Positions 36,953 through 47,684 of a stretch of 64,000 bases of DNA are shown in pieces. How positions within the stretch are numbered: position 1 is the stretch's first letter; each line of letters opens with the position of its first letter. The translations under genes and the position numbers were made by a program. This DNA is from Paraescarpia echinospica (lineage: Eukaryota > Annelida > Polychaeta > Sabellida > Siboglinidae). The stretch is taken from positions 35,714,620-35,778,619 of the forward strand of contig CM034544.1 in NCBI GenBank assembly GCA_020002185.1, read 5' to 3'. The notes under the pieces are model-generated. The model was given only the letters and a program-made list of their open reading frames with translations. It was not told the DNA's origin and ran no database searches.

Positions 36953-37473
36953 CTAACTATATCGCTGCGCTATATTTACAAATGACACCGTATCGGTAGG
37001 GGTCACTTCGCCGCGCCCCTTTCTGTACTCTTATCAACCTACCTTATTTACTGTACTAAAAACCCTGAGTACACTAGTGACAACTGATAACCAGTATGAG
37101 GGAAAAGCATATAGGCAAAACCCCGTGTATTTATCGATTTCAGGGAAAAGCGTCAATGAAATAACTTGTGAGCTATTAAGTGCTCAGTGTGGTACAGGGA
37201 GGAGGGTGGGCAAAAACAATAATATAATAACTAAACAATCAACTTAACTAGCAAAAGAGAATGACATTTGGATGCTTGGCCAGAATAACACACAAGGTGA
37301 ACCAACGAATTCGAACGAGGAGTGAGGCTAAATTCTCCCCTACATATTAATGTGCGTTGTTCTAAGTTTGATCACTAGGGCACCACTATGCGACCTAAAC
37401 CACTGGAGGGCACCACTGTTTGCCCCCTTACGACCGATCAAACCTGCATCGTTTGCCTTACACAAAATCAATG
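36953..37473. other. Spacer between direct repeats
   Basis: Non-coding; no recognisable feature. Confidence 0.4.
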
Positions 37474-37701
37474 TATGCGCCCACTGTCCCACACATATTT
37501 CTGTGTAAAGCAACGATACAAACCAATGTTGATTGAAACAGGCAAATTTAAAGACATTTATTCATTAAAATAGTTTAAACAACACAATACCTACATACGT
37601 CAACACATACCACAGCAAGTATGCCGACCTCAATGGTACTGTTAAGCAATATCTACCATTTTTAAGCATATAACATATGTGGCAGCTAATTGCTACCAGT
37701 A
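37474..37701 (+). repeat. Direct repeat, copy 2
   Basis: Partner of 36706-36952 with the same orientation, 768 bp apart start to start. No gene is visible in either copy. Confidence 0.9.
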
Positions 37702-38520
37702 TATTGTAGTACAAATACATTTTGTTGTAAAAACCGAAATTTGTTTATGTGAACAACAGCGATCGAGAGTATCAGTACTTTTTGAATGGTATACATATAT
37801 GTTGCTGTACAAAAGTGAACAGAATCATTCTCCCATCAAACTATAATAGTTCTGTTGAAAATGCCCACTCATATTTTTCATAATTCCCCGCGAAGTATTG
37901 ACCATTTCCTGACGAATCCTACTGAAAGTTACACTGGCGCGCCTGCGCGAATGTCACTTGTGTGTGGTGGACGTGACGTTTTTTTCGCAGGGACTTTTTA
38001 AACCTAGGGTTCGTAGATAAACTCTAGGGTTCGTAGATAAACTCTAGGGTTTCGTTGTTTGACCCAATGGACCAATCGATAGGAAACCAACTCCAGTGGC
38101 TAGAATTCGTTTTTAGTGTGAACAAAATGACCTTATTGGTCTTGTGTTTGTCCTGGTTTTCTGCCGGGACAGCTTTAAATTTGACTGATTAACATATTTT
38201 GTGTTGGTTTTAACATGGTATTGATGTTATACTCATTGTTTACAAGTGTGAAACATGTTTATTGATCATGTATTGTTTGGATCATTATCATCATAATAAT
38301 CTTACCATCATATCATCTTCTTCGTTGTCGTCTTCATCTGAATAATTATCATCTTCATATGCATCACAGTCATCGATCTTTTCTACATATTCATTGTCAA
38401 TACCATCAATCATCATCACCACTCTACATCATCACCATCATAATTATAGATAATCATGATTTTCATCACCTTATTCGTCTATGTGTGTGCGTTTGCGAGC
38501 GCTTACGCGCATTTGTGTGT
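37702..38520. other. Non-coding stretch with a short tandem repeat
   Basis: Contains two and a half copies of a 21-bp unit (ctagggttcgtagataaact) at 38003-38052 and a CATCAT-rich tract near 38280-38440. No gene seen. Confidence 0.5.
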
Positions 38521-38640
38521 GTGCTCGCGCGTATGTGGGTGTGTGTTTGAGTGTGTAATCAGGTACCTATAAAAAGGTAAGTGCTCGCGCGTATGTGGGT
38601 GTGTGTTTGAGTGCGTAATCAGGTACCTATAAAAAGGTAA
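38521..38640 (+). repeat. 60-bp tandem duplication
   Basis: 38521-38580 and 38581-38640 are identical except for one base (gagtgtgtaat versus gagtgcgtaat). The near identity suggests a recent duplication or an assembly duplication. Confidence 0.95.
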
Positions 38641-38985
38641 GTTCTTATATAGCGCAGTATCCAATCCTCAGGACTGCTCAAAGCGCTTTACACTTTACTC
38701 CCTATCTGGCAGAACTGTTCAATCGAACACCATCTCGACTTCTCTGGGAAGCATTCAGCCACGCTGCAATTAATGCGCAAATACTATTCGTACAAAAATA
38801 TCCACCACTGTCGATAGCAAGGTACTCATTCATACACTTGAGTGAAATGAAGCAATGTAGAGTAAACGAACTTGCCCAAGGTTCGACACCGCCGCACAGG
38901 ATTCGAACCCACATTCTCTCAGTCGAGAGTCCGGAGCTCTTACCGTTGCGCTACTACGCGCCACGTGACCTACGCTCCACTCCAC
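38641..38985 (-). mobile_element. tRNA-derived SINE, antisense
   Basis: On the minus strand an A-box region (tagtagcgcaacggtaagag, about 38936-38956) and a B box (gggttcgaatcc, 38899-38910) lie at the right. The body extends left to a 3' end with gcgctttgagcagtcc and gcgctatataag, a 3' motif common in SINEs that borrow a LINE tail. A related tail scrap may be present at 43520-43570. It is different from the SINE at 6561. Confidence 0.8.
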
Positions 38986-38992
38986 CCCATCC

Positions 38993-39089
38993 TGTATATA
39001 TATATATACGTATATACATATACATACATATATGTATGTATATATATATATATATACATATATGTATATGTATTTACATATACATATAT

Positions 39090-39134
<45 letters not shown>

Positions 39135-39640
39135 GTGTATATGTGTGTATGTGTGTGTGTATGTGTGTGTACGTGTGTACGTATTTACGTATGTACGTGT
39201 GTACGTGTGTACGAGTATGTACGTATGTGTACGTGTGTGTACGTGTGTGTACGTGTGTGTACGTGTGTGTACGTATATGTACGTGTATGTACGTGTGTGT
39301 ATGTATGTGTACGTGTATGTACGTGTGTGTACATGTGTGTACGTGTATGTACGTATGTGTACGTGTGTGTACGTGTGTGTACATGTGTGTACGCGTGTGT
39401 ACGTATGTGTTTGTGTACGTGCGTGTACATGTATGTACGTGTGTATGTACGTGTGTATGTACGTGTATATGTACGTGTATATGTACGTGTGTGTACGTGT
39501 GTGTACGTGTGTGTGCGTGTGTGTACGTGTGTGTACGCGTGTACGCGTGTACGCGTGAACGCGTGTACGCGTGTGTACGCATGTATGTTTGTATGCATTT
39601 ATGTATGTATGTATATATGTATGGATGTATGTATGTTGCT
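38993..39640. repeat. Compound (TA)n/(TGTACG)n/(GTAT)n microsatellite
   Basis: Roughly 650 bp of alternating purine-pyrimidine repeat. Long open frames occur in all six frames here only because the repeat units lack stops. Confidence 0.95.
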
Positions 39641-40019
39641 TGAGTACAACCAGGTATCGTCATATCACACGTCTACCAAAGTATATCCATTCTAAAATAT
39701 TCTAGTAATGGTATGGCTATCTTACTTAGAACCGAGAAGTCATTATGTTCTGTGTGATATTGTCTAACGTTTTTCCTCCACCCATCTAGCGCATTTATTT
39801 ATGATAATACATCTCAGTATTGTGTGTGACTGTGTTGTATGCATCAGTTGTGTGTCATTTTTTGCGTTACTCAGAAGCAGTTCATAATATTTGCCTGCTG
39901 TGACTTGGCAGTACGTTCGGTCGACAGTCGCCCGGCTCCAGTCTGGTAGACAGGCCCCATGTAATATGCGCATTTCCCTCTCTAGGCGGTGAAAGTGAAA
40001 TGTTGACGCTCATGCAACG
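39641..40019. other. Non-coding stretch
   Basis: No supported feature between two microsatellites. Confidence 0.4.
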
Positions 40020-40113
40020 TGTGCGTGTGTGCGTGTGTGCGTGTGTGCGTGTGTGCGTGTGTGCGTGTGTGCGTGTGTGCGTGTGTGCGTGTGTGCGTGT
40101 GTGCGTGTGTGCG

Positions 40114-40187
<74 letters not shown>

Positions 40188-40255
40188 GGTGTGTGTGTGA
40201 GTGTGTATGTGTGTTTGTGTTTGTACGTGCGGGTGTGTGCGTGCGTGTGTGTAGT
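40020..40255. repeat. (GTGTGC)n/(GT)n microsatellite
   Basis: About 235 bp of hexanucleotide then dinucleotide repeat. Confidence 0.95.
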
Positions 40256-40390
40256 TCAGCTACATATATATGTGATTATTCTACACGAAGCATTGACCAA
40301 CAAACGTACATTTCGCATAGAAGATGTTCTGTTAGACGCGGGACAACATGGCGACGGCTATGTGACAGGTTGACATTTACGCCTCTACAG

Positions 40391-40603
40391 GACAATATGT
40401 CGATCGCCGTAGATATATTAGTAGAGTACTTATGTTTTCCCAATGGTAGAACAGCAAAATTTAGCACTTTCGAACCAGACACCATTAAAAGTTATACACC
40501 TGATTTAATTGACAATCTGGCCGATGAAGATTTGCTAATCACATATGAAAGCGTTACTACACTAATCGAACTCAGTGAAGGCCCAGCGTTTATTTTAGAA
40601 TAG
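40391..40603 (+). CDS. Possible terminal exon of an unrecognised gene
   Basis: After a good acceptor (ttacgcctctacag) a 71-codon frame encodes an acidic, ordinary-looking segment (SIAVDILVEYLCFPNGR, then SYTPDLIDNLADEDLLITYE) and stops at 40601-40603. Composition and the absence of repeats make it look coding, but no homologue or partner exon is recognised. The open frame upstream is microsatellite. Confidence 0.3.
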   Translation, partial: DNMSIAVDILVEYLCFPNGRTAKFSTFEPDTIKSYTPDLIDNLADEDLLITYESVTTLIELSEGPAFILE

Positions 40604-40685
40604 TTCATATGGATATACAGTGTGTGCCTATCAACACTGATTACAATTGATAGCAACGTGTCGCTATTGTGCTACACACAAATAA

Positions 40686-40985
40686 TGTTTCTCCCTCTCT
40701 CCCTCTCATCCCCTCTCCCTCTCTCTCTCTCTCACTCTCTAATTCTCCCCCTCTCTTTCTCCCTCCCTCTCCCCCTCTCTCTCCCCCCCCTCTCTCCCTC
40801 TCTTCCTCTCTCCCTCTCTCCCTCTCTCCCTCTCTCCCTCTCTCCTTCTCTCCCTCTCTCCCTCTCTCTCTCTCTCTCACTCCCTCTCCCCCCCTCTCTC
40901 TCCCTCCCTCTCTCTCTCCGTCTCTCTCTCTCTCTCTCATTCTTCCCCCTCCCTCTCCCTCTCCATCTCCTCTCTCCTTCCGCTC
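40686..40985. repeat. (CT)n polypyrimidine tract
   Basis: 300 bp of CTCTCT/CCCTCT repeat, almost all pyrimidine on the plus strand. Confidence 0.95.
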
Positions 40986-40986
40986 T

Positions 40987-41470
<484 letters not shown>

Positions 41471-42090
41471 TCGGGAGCACATTAATACATCTCGTATGGA
41501 GTAGGTAGGCACAGAAATATGTGTGCCACTCGTCACGCAATGACCCTACTGAATCAGCAGTACGAATGTGTGTGTTGCATAAAACCTGATATACAAATAG
41601 TTGTTTCAATAACGTTATCTTGTATTTTGCAACATAGTAGCTTAGTTGTGAGTAAAACCTGCATATTTGGCTTTGCTGTGTAGTATCTAGATGCACGAAA
41701 CCGCAGCATGCAACCTCGCTCGTGGCTACCTTTTACTTAGCCAGGGATAAAATGTACTTAATACAACTACAAGTAATAAATAACGAACTATTGAGCAAAC
41801 AATGATTTGCAATGTTTTTTGCTCTATAGATGGGTGTAAGGAGTATTTATCCTTAAAACGAGTTGGCGTAGAAAGGACGTTCTTAGAAAAAAGGTGCAAT
41901 ATTTATGACCATTGCATGTCGCCAGTTTGACGCCACGTTGGCAAATGCAAAGACGCAGTAATACTTCAAAGATATCCGTTGTTTATTATGACCATAACAT
42001 AGTGGCCACTGCGTGTGAAAAGCTTTATGTTGGTTGACTTACAAAACGGATGCAGTTGTTCGTAGACGTTAATCTCATAACCGTGCCGGT
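41471..42090. other. Non-coding stretch
   Basis: No feature could be supported. Confidence 0.4.
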
Positions 42091-42300
42091 CCTGCCTGCT
42101 ATGCAACAGTGTTGTCTTTTCATTTGCAGCGCGATTTATTTATGTTCTATGTATTTAGAAGACTTCCCGTTTCTGTCCCACGACGTAGCCAAACATGACG
42201 CTCCTAGTATTGATGACGATCGCGTCTCTACTTCTATCGCCACTGGTGGCTGTGTCGAGAAATAATGTATTATACTTCAATGTTACATCGCGTGTTGGTG
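42091..42300 (+). repeat. Inverted duplication, arm 1
   Basis: Aligns in reverse complement with 45932-46134 (roughly 75-80% by eye). It includes a shared catttgcagcgcg block, the gaa(g/a)acttcccg block and an ATG leader coding region. Confidence 0.85.
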
Positions 42301-42739
42301 TGCGTGTTTGTGTGCGTGTTTGTGTGCGTGTGCGTGTGTGTGTGCGCTCGTATTTATATTTTAATGATACGTCGTCTTCAGTTAATGCTGCACCAGATTC
42401 CGTTGTGCCCAAAATGGTGCCCGATAGGAGAATATCCGACCTTAGTAAAAGGCTCGGAGGGAGACACCGACTGCATATGTGGACTGGTACTACATAAAAT
42501 AAATAGTCATTGCATACATGCGTGTATTGTTGTCGACAGTAGTATAGTATATTATCTCGGGCTGCGTCCCTGTCTATGATATGTTATATTTACTTTTTAC
42601 TTTTATTTTTACAGAACTTTAGATGTCCGAATGCTTGGAAATATGCATGTTCTACTGCGTGGAACCTATGTGTCCACAGATGGCAACATGTACAAATGAG
42701 CAATTCTACTTTATTGGATCTGTTATTAAAAGTAGGTAG
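42195..42739 (+). CDS. Candidate small secreted cysteine-rich protein, three exons
   Basis: A model with all introns in phase 0. Exon 1 (42195-42266) encodes a hydrophobic leader, MTLLVLMTIASLLLSPLVAV, with donor AAT/gtatta. Exon 2 (42397-42486; acceptor ctgcaccag, donor CTG/gtacta) has four Cys. Exon 3 (42623-42739; acceptor aactttag) has five Cys spaced C-x3-C-x3-C-x4-C-x5-C, then a stop. Introns are 130 and 136 bp. The predicted product of 92 residues would be secreted. The first intron contains a GT repeat. No family is recognised; the leader has a second, inverted copy at 46022. The splice sites are unproven. Confidence 0.35.
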
Positions 42740-42841
42740 TCTGTTCGTAGTTTTTCAATAATATTATTAATAATAAGTATAACGTTTTAAGACTATACTA
42801 ACTGTGTTGTGATTAGTAAGCCCGTAACAACGTTCGAAATT

Positions 42842-43054
42842 TTAAGGAACGACCACGGTTACACGAATCGGACTGTTATACCTTTTCATGTTCAAATTTA
42901 TCACGTTCAACACACCATACTTCCTGTTGTGAATTACAACGCCCGCTAAATCCGGGCAGGCATACAGACAACGTCCATTTAACGCCAGCGTGGCAGCCAG
43001 GGGAACAATCATTAAGAATAAAAATATATCAACCGCGTGAAATCGTGCATCCAT
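42842..43054 (-). CDS. Small ORF with a signal-peptide-like start
   Basis: A 70-codon frame beginning MDARFHAVDIFLFLMIVPLA and continuing to a likely cleavage site near LALNG, followed by RCLYACPDL with two Cys. A TATA-like actatataaa lies immediately upstream of the ATG, too close to be its own promoter. It could be the first exon of a secreted protein or a chance frame. No domain is recognised. Confidence 0.3.
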   Translation of the reverse strand: MDARFHAVDIFLFLMIVPLAATLALNGRCLYACPDLAGVVIHNRKYGVLNVINLNMKRYNSPIRVTVVVP

Positions 43055-44408
43055 TTATATAGTTTTACAACATATTTGTTGGGTAAGGACAAATTATGTT
43101 TCGAAATTGCGGACTACGATAATTAAATTTTTCTTTGACGATTCAAAGTTGCCAAGCAAACTTGATAGGGTCGTTATATGTTTCCTTATTGCGCGCGATC
43201 ACTACACTTTGATTCCAATATGCGTGTTATTGTTACGTCTAGAAACCAAAAGAAAGTAAGATTGACCCATTCAACGGCTTCAACGTTTGCCCTCCTGACA
43301 GTATGTCATTTTTAATCTTAACACGTATTTTCAGACTTTTATGATGTTTCTCGTGCATAAACAAAGTTATCTAAATTGAATGAAGGTTCATCACAAGTAA
43401 AGATGTTGCCTAATTTTATATGTATATATTGTTAACTTATTATTAACAACGATTGATTATTTTGTCCGAATTAACATAATATTTACATGTTTAATGTTCA
43501 GTTTTCCATAATTAAAAGAATACTAGTTCTTATGTAGTACTGTATACAGTCCTTCGTACTGCTCAAAGATTTATGACGGGGAATATTAAACTATCTAAAA
43601 GTAAAATTAATTATAATCTACAGCAGCCTCCGACATAGCTGCGGGCCTGTGATCTTCTGTCGGATCCGCAACTTGCGTAAGTCACATGCCATGTTGACCG
43701 GTGCGACATTTGAATATATCTGCCGGTCTTGCAATATTAGTGGAGACCAAACATGAACTACAAGAAGCGCTGCAAGAATGTATAACAAAATCGGCTGCAA
43801 GAATAGAACGAGGTGTTCTAGACGCAAGGGTTGGAGATTAGTTTTGACAAGACAGAAATGTGTTGTTGCACAACGGAACCATCATGATTAAAGTGACGAA
43901 GACCAATATAAAACATTAGTATTTGTAAGATGATAGTAGCAGCTTGATAGCTGGACTTATAGTGCCTCCAAATCCATCGTCTGGCCCTTAACATGTTTAT
44001 GTTACAGGCCCGGGTGACCTATAACATATGCATTCTTGTGGACGTACACTGCAGTCGGGGTGCGTCTAGTTTGGTCTGATCTGGTGTGGTCGAGTGAAAA
44101 GTGTCGATGTATCCCGGCCTTCAGACACCCCTAACTGATCGGACCAATCGTAAACAATATGCGTAATGTTATGGTCATTCAATTTCCGTCCGTATAACAT
44201 CCGGTACGAAGTCTTAAGCCGGTAGAAACCCTTACTCCATTGGATATAAAACAAATAAGGGTGTTCCGTTTCTTTCGTGGAATTGTAGATTATTCACTGA
44301 ACGTTTGGCGCACGAGCTGACAGTTTTGAAGAAAAACGTTAACATACCTATCTAGCTGGATTACAGTTAGATTTATAGAAAAACGTAACGTTATATTTAT
44401 GTTTTAAG
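43055..44408. other. Non-coding stretch
   Basis: AT-rich. 43520-43570 resembles the tail of the antisense SINE at 38641. 44030-44140 resembles 13600-13715 (shared ttggtctga and cggcctt(t/c)agacac-like blocks). No gene was supported. Confidence 0.4.
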
Positions 44409-44564
44409 CTTCGTATCGTAGTGGACAAGTGTGGAGAAACTTCGGAAGTGCAAGAATCCCAGCTGACATGCAGTTTGATGTGTCATTCAAGACGCGAATG
44501 TCTGCGCTGCTATTCGATGTTCTGCAAAAGAGGATGCATGAGATTGGCAGGCTGCATACCGTAA
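44409..44564 (+). CDS. Candidate terminal exon of a cysteine-rich peptide
   Basis: After acceptor tatgttttaag an open frame ends with eight Cys in its last 44 codons, spaced C-x12-C-x3-C-x5-C-x2-C-x4-C-x3-C-x5-C, and a TAA at 44562-44564. An AATAAA lies 19 bases later at 44584. The even cysteine number, tight spacing and adjacent poly(A) signal suggest a disulfide-rich secreted peptide. No leader exon was found within the 1.3 kb upstream. No family is recognised and no activity should be inferred. Confidence 0.35.
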   Translation, partial: LRIVVDKCGETSEVQESQLTCSLMCHSRRECLRCYSMFCKRGCMRLAGCIP

Positions 44565-45598
44565 CATTACAAGTCTACAACCTAATAAATTAAACCGCTC
44601 GATTGGCCTAGTTTTTAAGACAACATTTGTCAAGTTTTTTGTCGACATTAATATGCGGCATTTCATTTTGTATAACGTTTATTGTTTATCTTTGCCAGCA
44701 TGTTGCATTTCATACAAACCGTGTTGTAGCCGTAGCACCTATTTTATATATTCTAATTTGTTGTGAATTGCTACGAATTAATTTGGATCTGGTGCTACAT
44801 TAATTACAATATATTATAATAATTATTATTATTATTATTTATTAACCACTCTCCTCCAGAGGGCGCCACAGTGGGAAAAGTTTCAAAAGATCAAAATAAT
44901 GTAGAGATGGTCGGAACCCATAATCTTAGGTGAGCTTTGAGCCACCCCCCGGTAGCGTTATTTATTATCTAGATGCAGGCCTTGATATTTACAACATCAC
45001 GGCCGTTTGTCTAATTACTGACGATTAACGGTGCCTAAAATGACAATTGTACATGCTTTTCAACTGATACAATATTTTCTAGTATACATACATCGTGTTT
45101 TGTTGCTTTCTTTAAACAACAACCATAGTCATGCAATTTTGTTGGCAACGGCATATTTAAAATGAGGGATACATGTTCTGTCAATGCCTGAAACAGATCT
45201 TGGCAGGTAATTGTCTCAGTTTCGATAACACTTGTTTTGCATGTATTAATTAAAAATGTTCCTGTAAACATGGAACGCGCCAACATCGTGTAGAGTAGAA
45301 ACGTGACAATAAACAGTAAATATACTGTGGTCTGTGGGGTAACTTAAAATGAACTTAGTTTTAAGAAAATTACATTTATGCAAATGTTTATCGAGGCACA
45401 TTTGGCGTTATTGTTTTATGTTGCAAAATACGTCTTCATATCAACGTTGCTGTTATTCTTATAAGTATCAATATTGGCGTAGGCGCGAAGGTTTCTCATC
45501 AAGGCAACATTCTACGTTTCCTAAATTACAAGCATGTAAGACTGCCCCACTCTTGAAGTTTACAGTCTTGAAGCTTTTACGCTTGAAGTTTACATTCT
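44565..45598. other. Mostly non-coding stretch
   Basis: A possible minus-strand terminal exon follows atctgtttcag at 45196 (about 52 codons to a stop at 45035, ordinary composition, unrecognised). The block at 44842-44900 resembles, in inverted orientation, the flank at about 50840-50900. Nothing firmer is visible. Confidence 0.35.
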
Positions 45599-45715
45599 TG
45601 CTCTCGCTCTCTCTCTCCCCCCCCTCTCTCTCTCTCGCTCTCTTTCTATCTCTCTCTCTCTCCCTCTCTCTCTCTCTCTCTATCTCTATATATACATATA
45701 TATCTCTCTCATCTC
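45599..45715. repeat. (CT)n microsatellite
   Basis: CT-rich simple repeat with a short AT insert. Confidence 0.92.
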
Positions 45716-45931
45716 TAATAACCATATTAAGATGTCACATGTTTTGTTTTCAAATCATCAGTATGTTTACTTTATCATATAAAAAATGAAAACGATATAC
45801 GAAAGTCGCGAAATCAACAATGTGCCCAGGTTTCGTAAAAACCGACCATATACGCTTGCATGCACACACACGCACACACACACGCACTCGCACACATGCA
45901 TACCCACACTCACACACACAAACACACGCCG

Positions 45932-46134
45932 CAACAATGAAGTACAATAAAATATTACCCGACATAGCCAACAGTGGCGATAGGAGTAGAGAATCGACCG
46001 TCATGGACACTAGGAGCATCATTGCTGGCTACTTCGTGGGACAAGACCCGGGAAGTTTTCTAAAAAAAATTGGACATAAATAAAACGCGCTGCAAATGAC
46101 AGGTGTAGGACAACGCTGTTACATCGCAGGCAGA
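45932..46134 (-). repeat. Inverted duplication, arm 2
   Basis: Reverse-complement partner of 42091-42300. It keeps an open leader frame on the minus strand from ATG 46022 (MMLLVSMTVDSLLLSPLLAM), which is clearly related to the leader at 42195. The downstream frame runs into a CA/GT repeat, and no cysteine-rich exon follows. It is probably a decayed or partial gene copy. Confidence 0.8.
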
Positions 46135-46780
46135 TTAGCGTCAATACCTCAACTGTACAGAAGAGAATGGAGATATGTGGGAAACTATTGTTATCAGGAT
46201 TGTTAGGTAGAGCTCTTAACTTGTGTGTACGGTTTAAGTAACATTTAAGCAGATGTTATGCTCCAACTGCAAATCAGTCTTTAAACACAATTACGATGGA
46301 TCCTTTCAACTCAAAAAAATCAACAAATAAAAAATGTGCTGTTCTTGGAATATGCCATTTTCTAGCATGCAGCATTTAAGCGATAAGCTACGCTGATTAC
46401 CAAGCACGTACCTATCCGATATTATATCTATAGCGTAAACGTTCCGAGACGTATGCCTGCCCCACTGTGACTCTCAGTAGTTTGCCAACTTTAGAAAACT
46501 ATCAATCGTTTTATCAGTTTTGTTAGATTGGATTGACACCGTCGTGTGCAAATTTGTTATGAAAACGGTTCGTCGACCAACACTGTTATGAGTACCACCT
46601 TTTACGAACAACTGTATCCGTTTTTCAAGTCAACCAATGTAAAGATTTTCACACGCATTGTCCAAATACGTCATGGTTATAATAAACAACGGATGTCTTG
46701 GAACTATGTCCACGTGGCGTCAAAATAGCAACATGCAACGGTCATAAAAAAATGCAGCTGTTTTCAAAAATCGTCATTTC
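46135..46780. other. Non-coding stretch
   Basis: Left flank of the Polinton-like element; no feature seen. Confidence 0.4.
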
Positions 46781-46786
46781 TACGTC
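46781..46786. repeat. 6-bp target-site duplication, left
   Basis: TACGTC, identical to 50758-50763. A 6-bp duplication is the hallmark length for Polinton/Maverick integration. Confidence 0.9.
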
Positions 46787-46842
46787 AGTAGTTATGGCGG
46801 GCGATCCAGTCCGGTGCAAAGGCAAAAGATCAAAGGAGATCA
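46787..46842 (+). repeat. Left terminal inverted repeat
   Basis: Begins AGTAGTTATGGCGGGCG. It matches the reverse complement of 50702-50757 over 56 bp with two mismatches. Polinton repeats are usually longer (over 100 bp), so this is a short example. Confidence 0.93.
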
Positions 46843-47203
46843 AAGGGTTTTGGATCAGTAGCCGATTTGGATTCAACCTTATCAAAAACGAAATGATTAA
46901 TGACCTGTCAAAAATATCTACTCATAAAAACCTCTTATCTTAATTGGTTTTTGACAGCTTTCTTATAAAAAAGTTTGATTGGTGCGTGCCGCCGATTCCT
47001 TTTTATGATGCCGCCAGCTCTCTAAGTACATTACCGCTGACTTCTAGCGGATATATTTGATATGATATCGTAGACGTTATGCAAGTATAGCCGCTAGATG
47101 TCAGCGCTTAGTATTTACAAACACGAATCAATGACTTATGCGTAAAGAGGTTATATAGTGGTTATGCATGCGGTGTAGCCGGTAGTGTCTCTAGATCAGC
47201 GGT
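46843..47203. other. Left non-coding region of the element
   Basis: 360 bp without a frame. It holds a TATA-like ggttatatag near 47148, about 50 bp before the first ATG, which could be the promoter for the plus-strand genes. Confidence 0.4.
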
Positions 47204-47644
47204 ATGGAGCCTATACGTTTCGGTGGACCGGTGTCGTTCCTGTCGAATTTCTATCCGTGTCAAGTCGTGGCGTAAGGTCAAAGTTTCAGATCCGTCGAGC
47301 ACGCTTATCAGTTTAGAAAAGCGATGTTCAATGAAGACTTCAAAAACGCGGAGTATATCAAATAGTTGTGGTCGGCCTATATAGCGAAGCGACGAAGTTA
47401 TTTGATAAAGAGAACGGGCGCCGAATGGGAAGCCATTAGGGTCAGCTGTATGAAGAGCCTGTTGATGAGCAAGTTCGAGGCAAAAAAGTTGAAAGACGCC
47501 CTATTGGCTACCGGGGAAGCCGAATTGGTGGAGTGGGTACCGTCAAAAGAGGCGTTCTGGGGTAGCGCCCACGGTGACAAAGAAGGTCAAAATAGGCTCG
47601 GTAAATTGTTGATGGAGGTGCGCGCTGAATATAGAAGAAATTAA
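47204..47644 (+). pseudogene. NADAR (YbiA-like) domain gene with two stops
   Basis: One frame of 146 codons from ATG 47204 to TAA 47642. Family motifs in order: a FLSNFYP block near residue 12, SVEHAYQFRKAMF near 33-45, an alanine/lysine helix, MSKFEAKKLKDALLATGEAE near 87-107, then FWGSAHGDKEGQNRLGKLLM at the end. NADAR proteins cleave N-glycosidic ADP-ribose or related N-glycosides, and some reverse nucleic-acid ADP-ribosylation. In-frame TAA (47273) and TAG (47363) break it. The rest is well preserved, so loss is recent or the stops are suppressed. Confidence 0.85.
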
Positions 47645-47684
47645 TAAAAAGTCATCGCTCGTTTCCAGCGCGCCAGTCGTCGAT

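Noticed and set aside
38521..38640. CRISPR-like repeats
   Set aside because: Only two adjacent units with no spacers, in a eukaryotic genome.
38838..39695. Long open frames on both strands (200-285 codons)
   Set aside because: They are translations of a stop-free microsatellite (Val/Cys/Tyr or Thr/His repeats), with no real protein composition.
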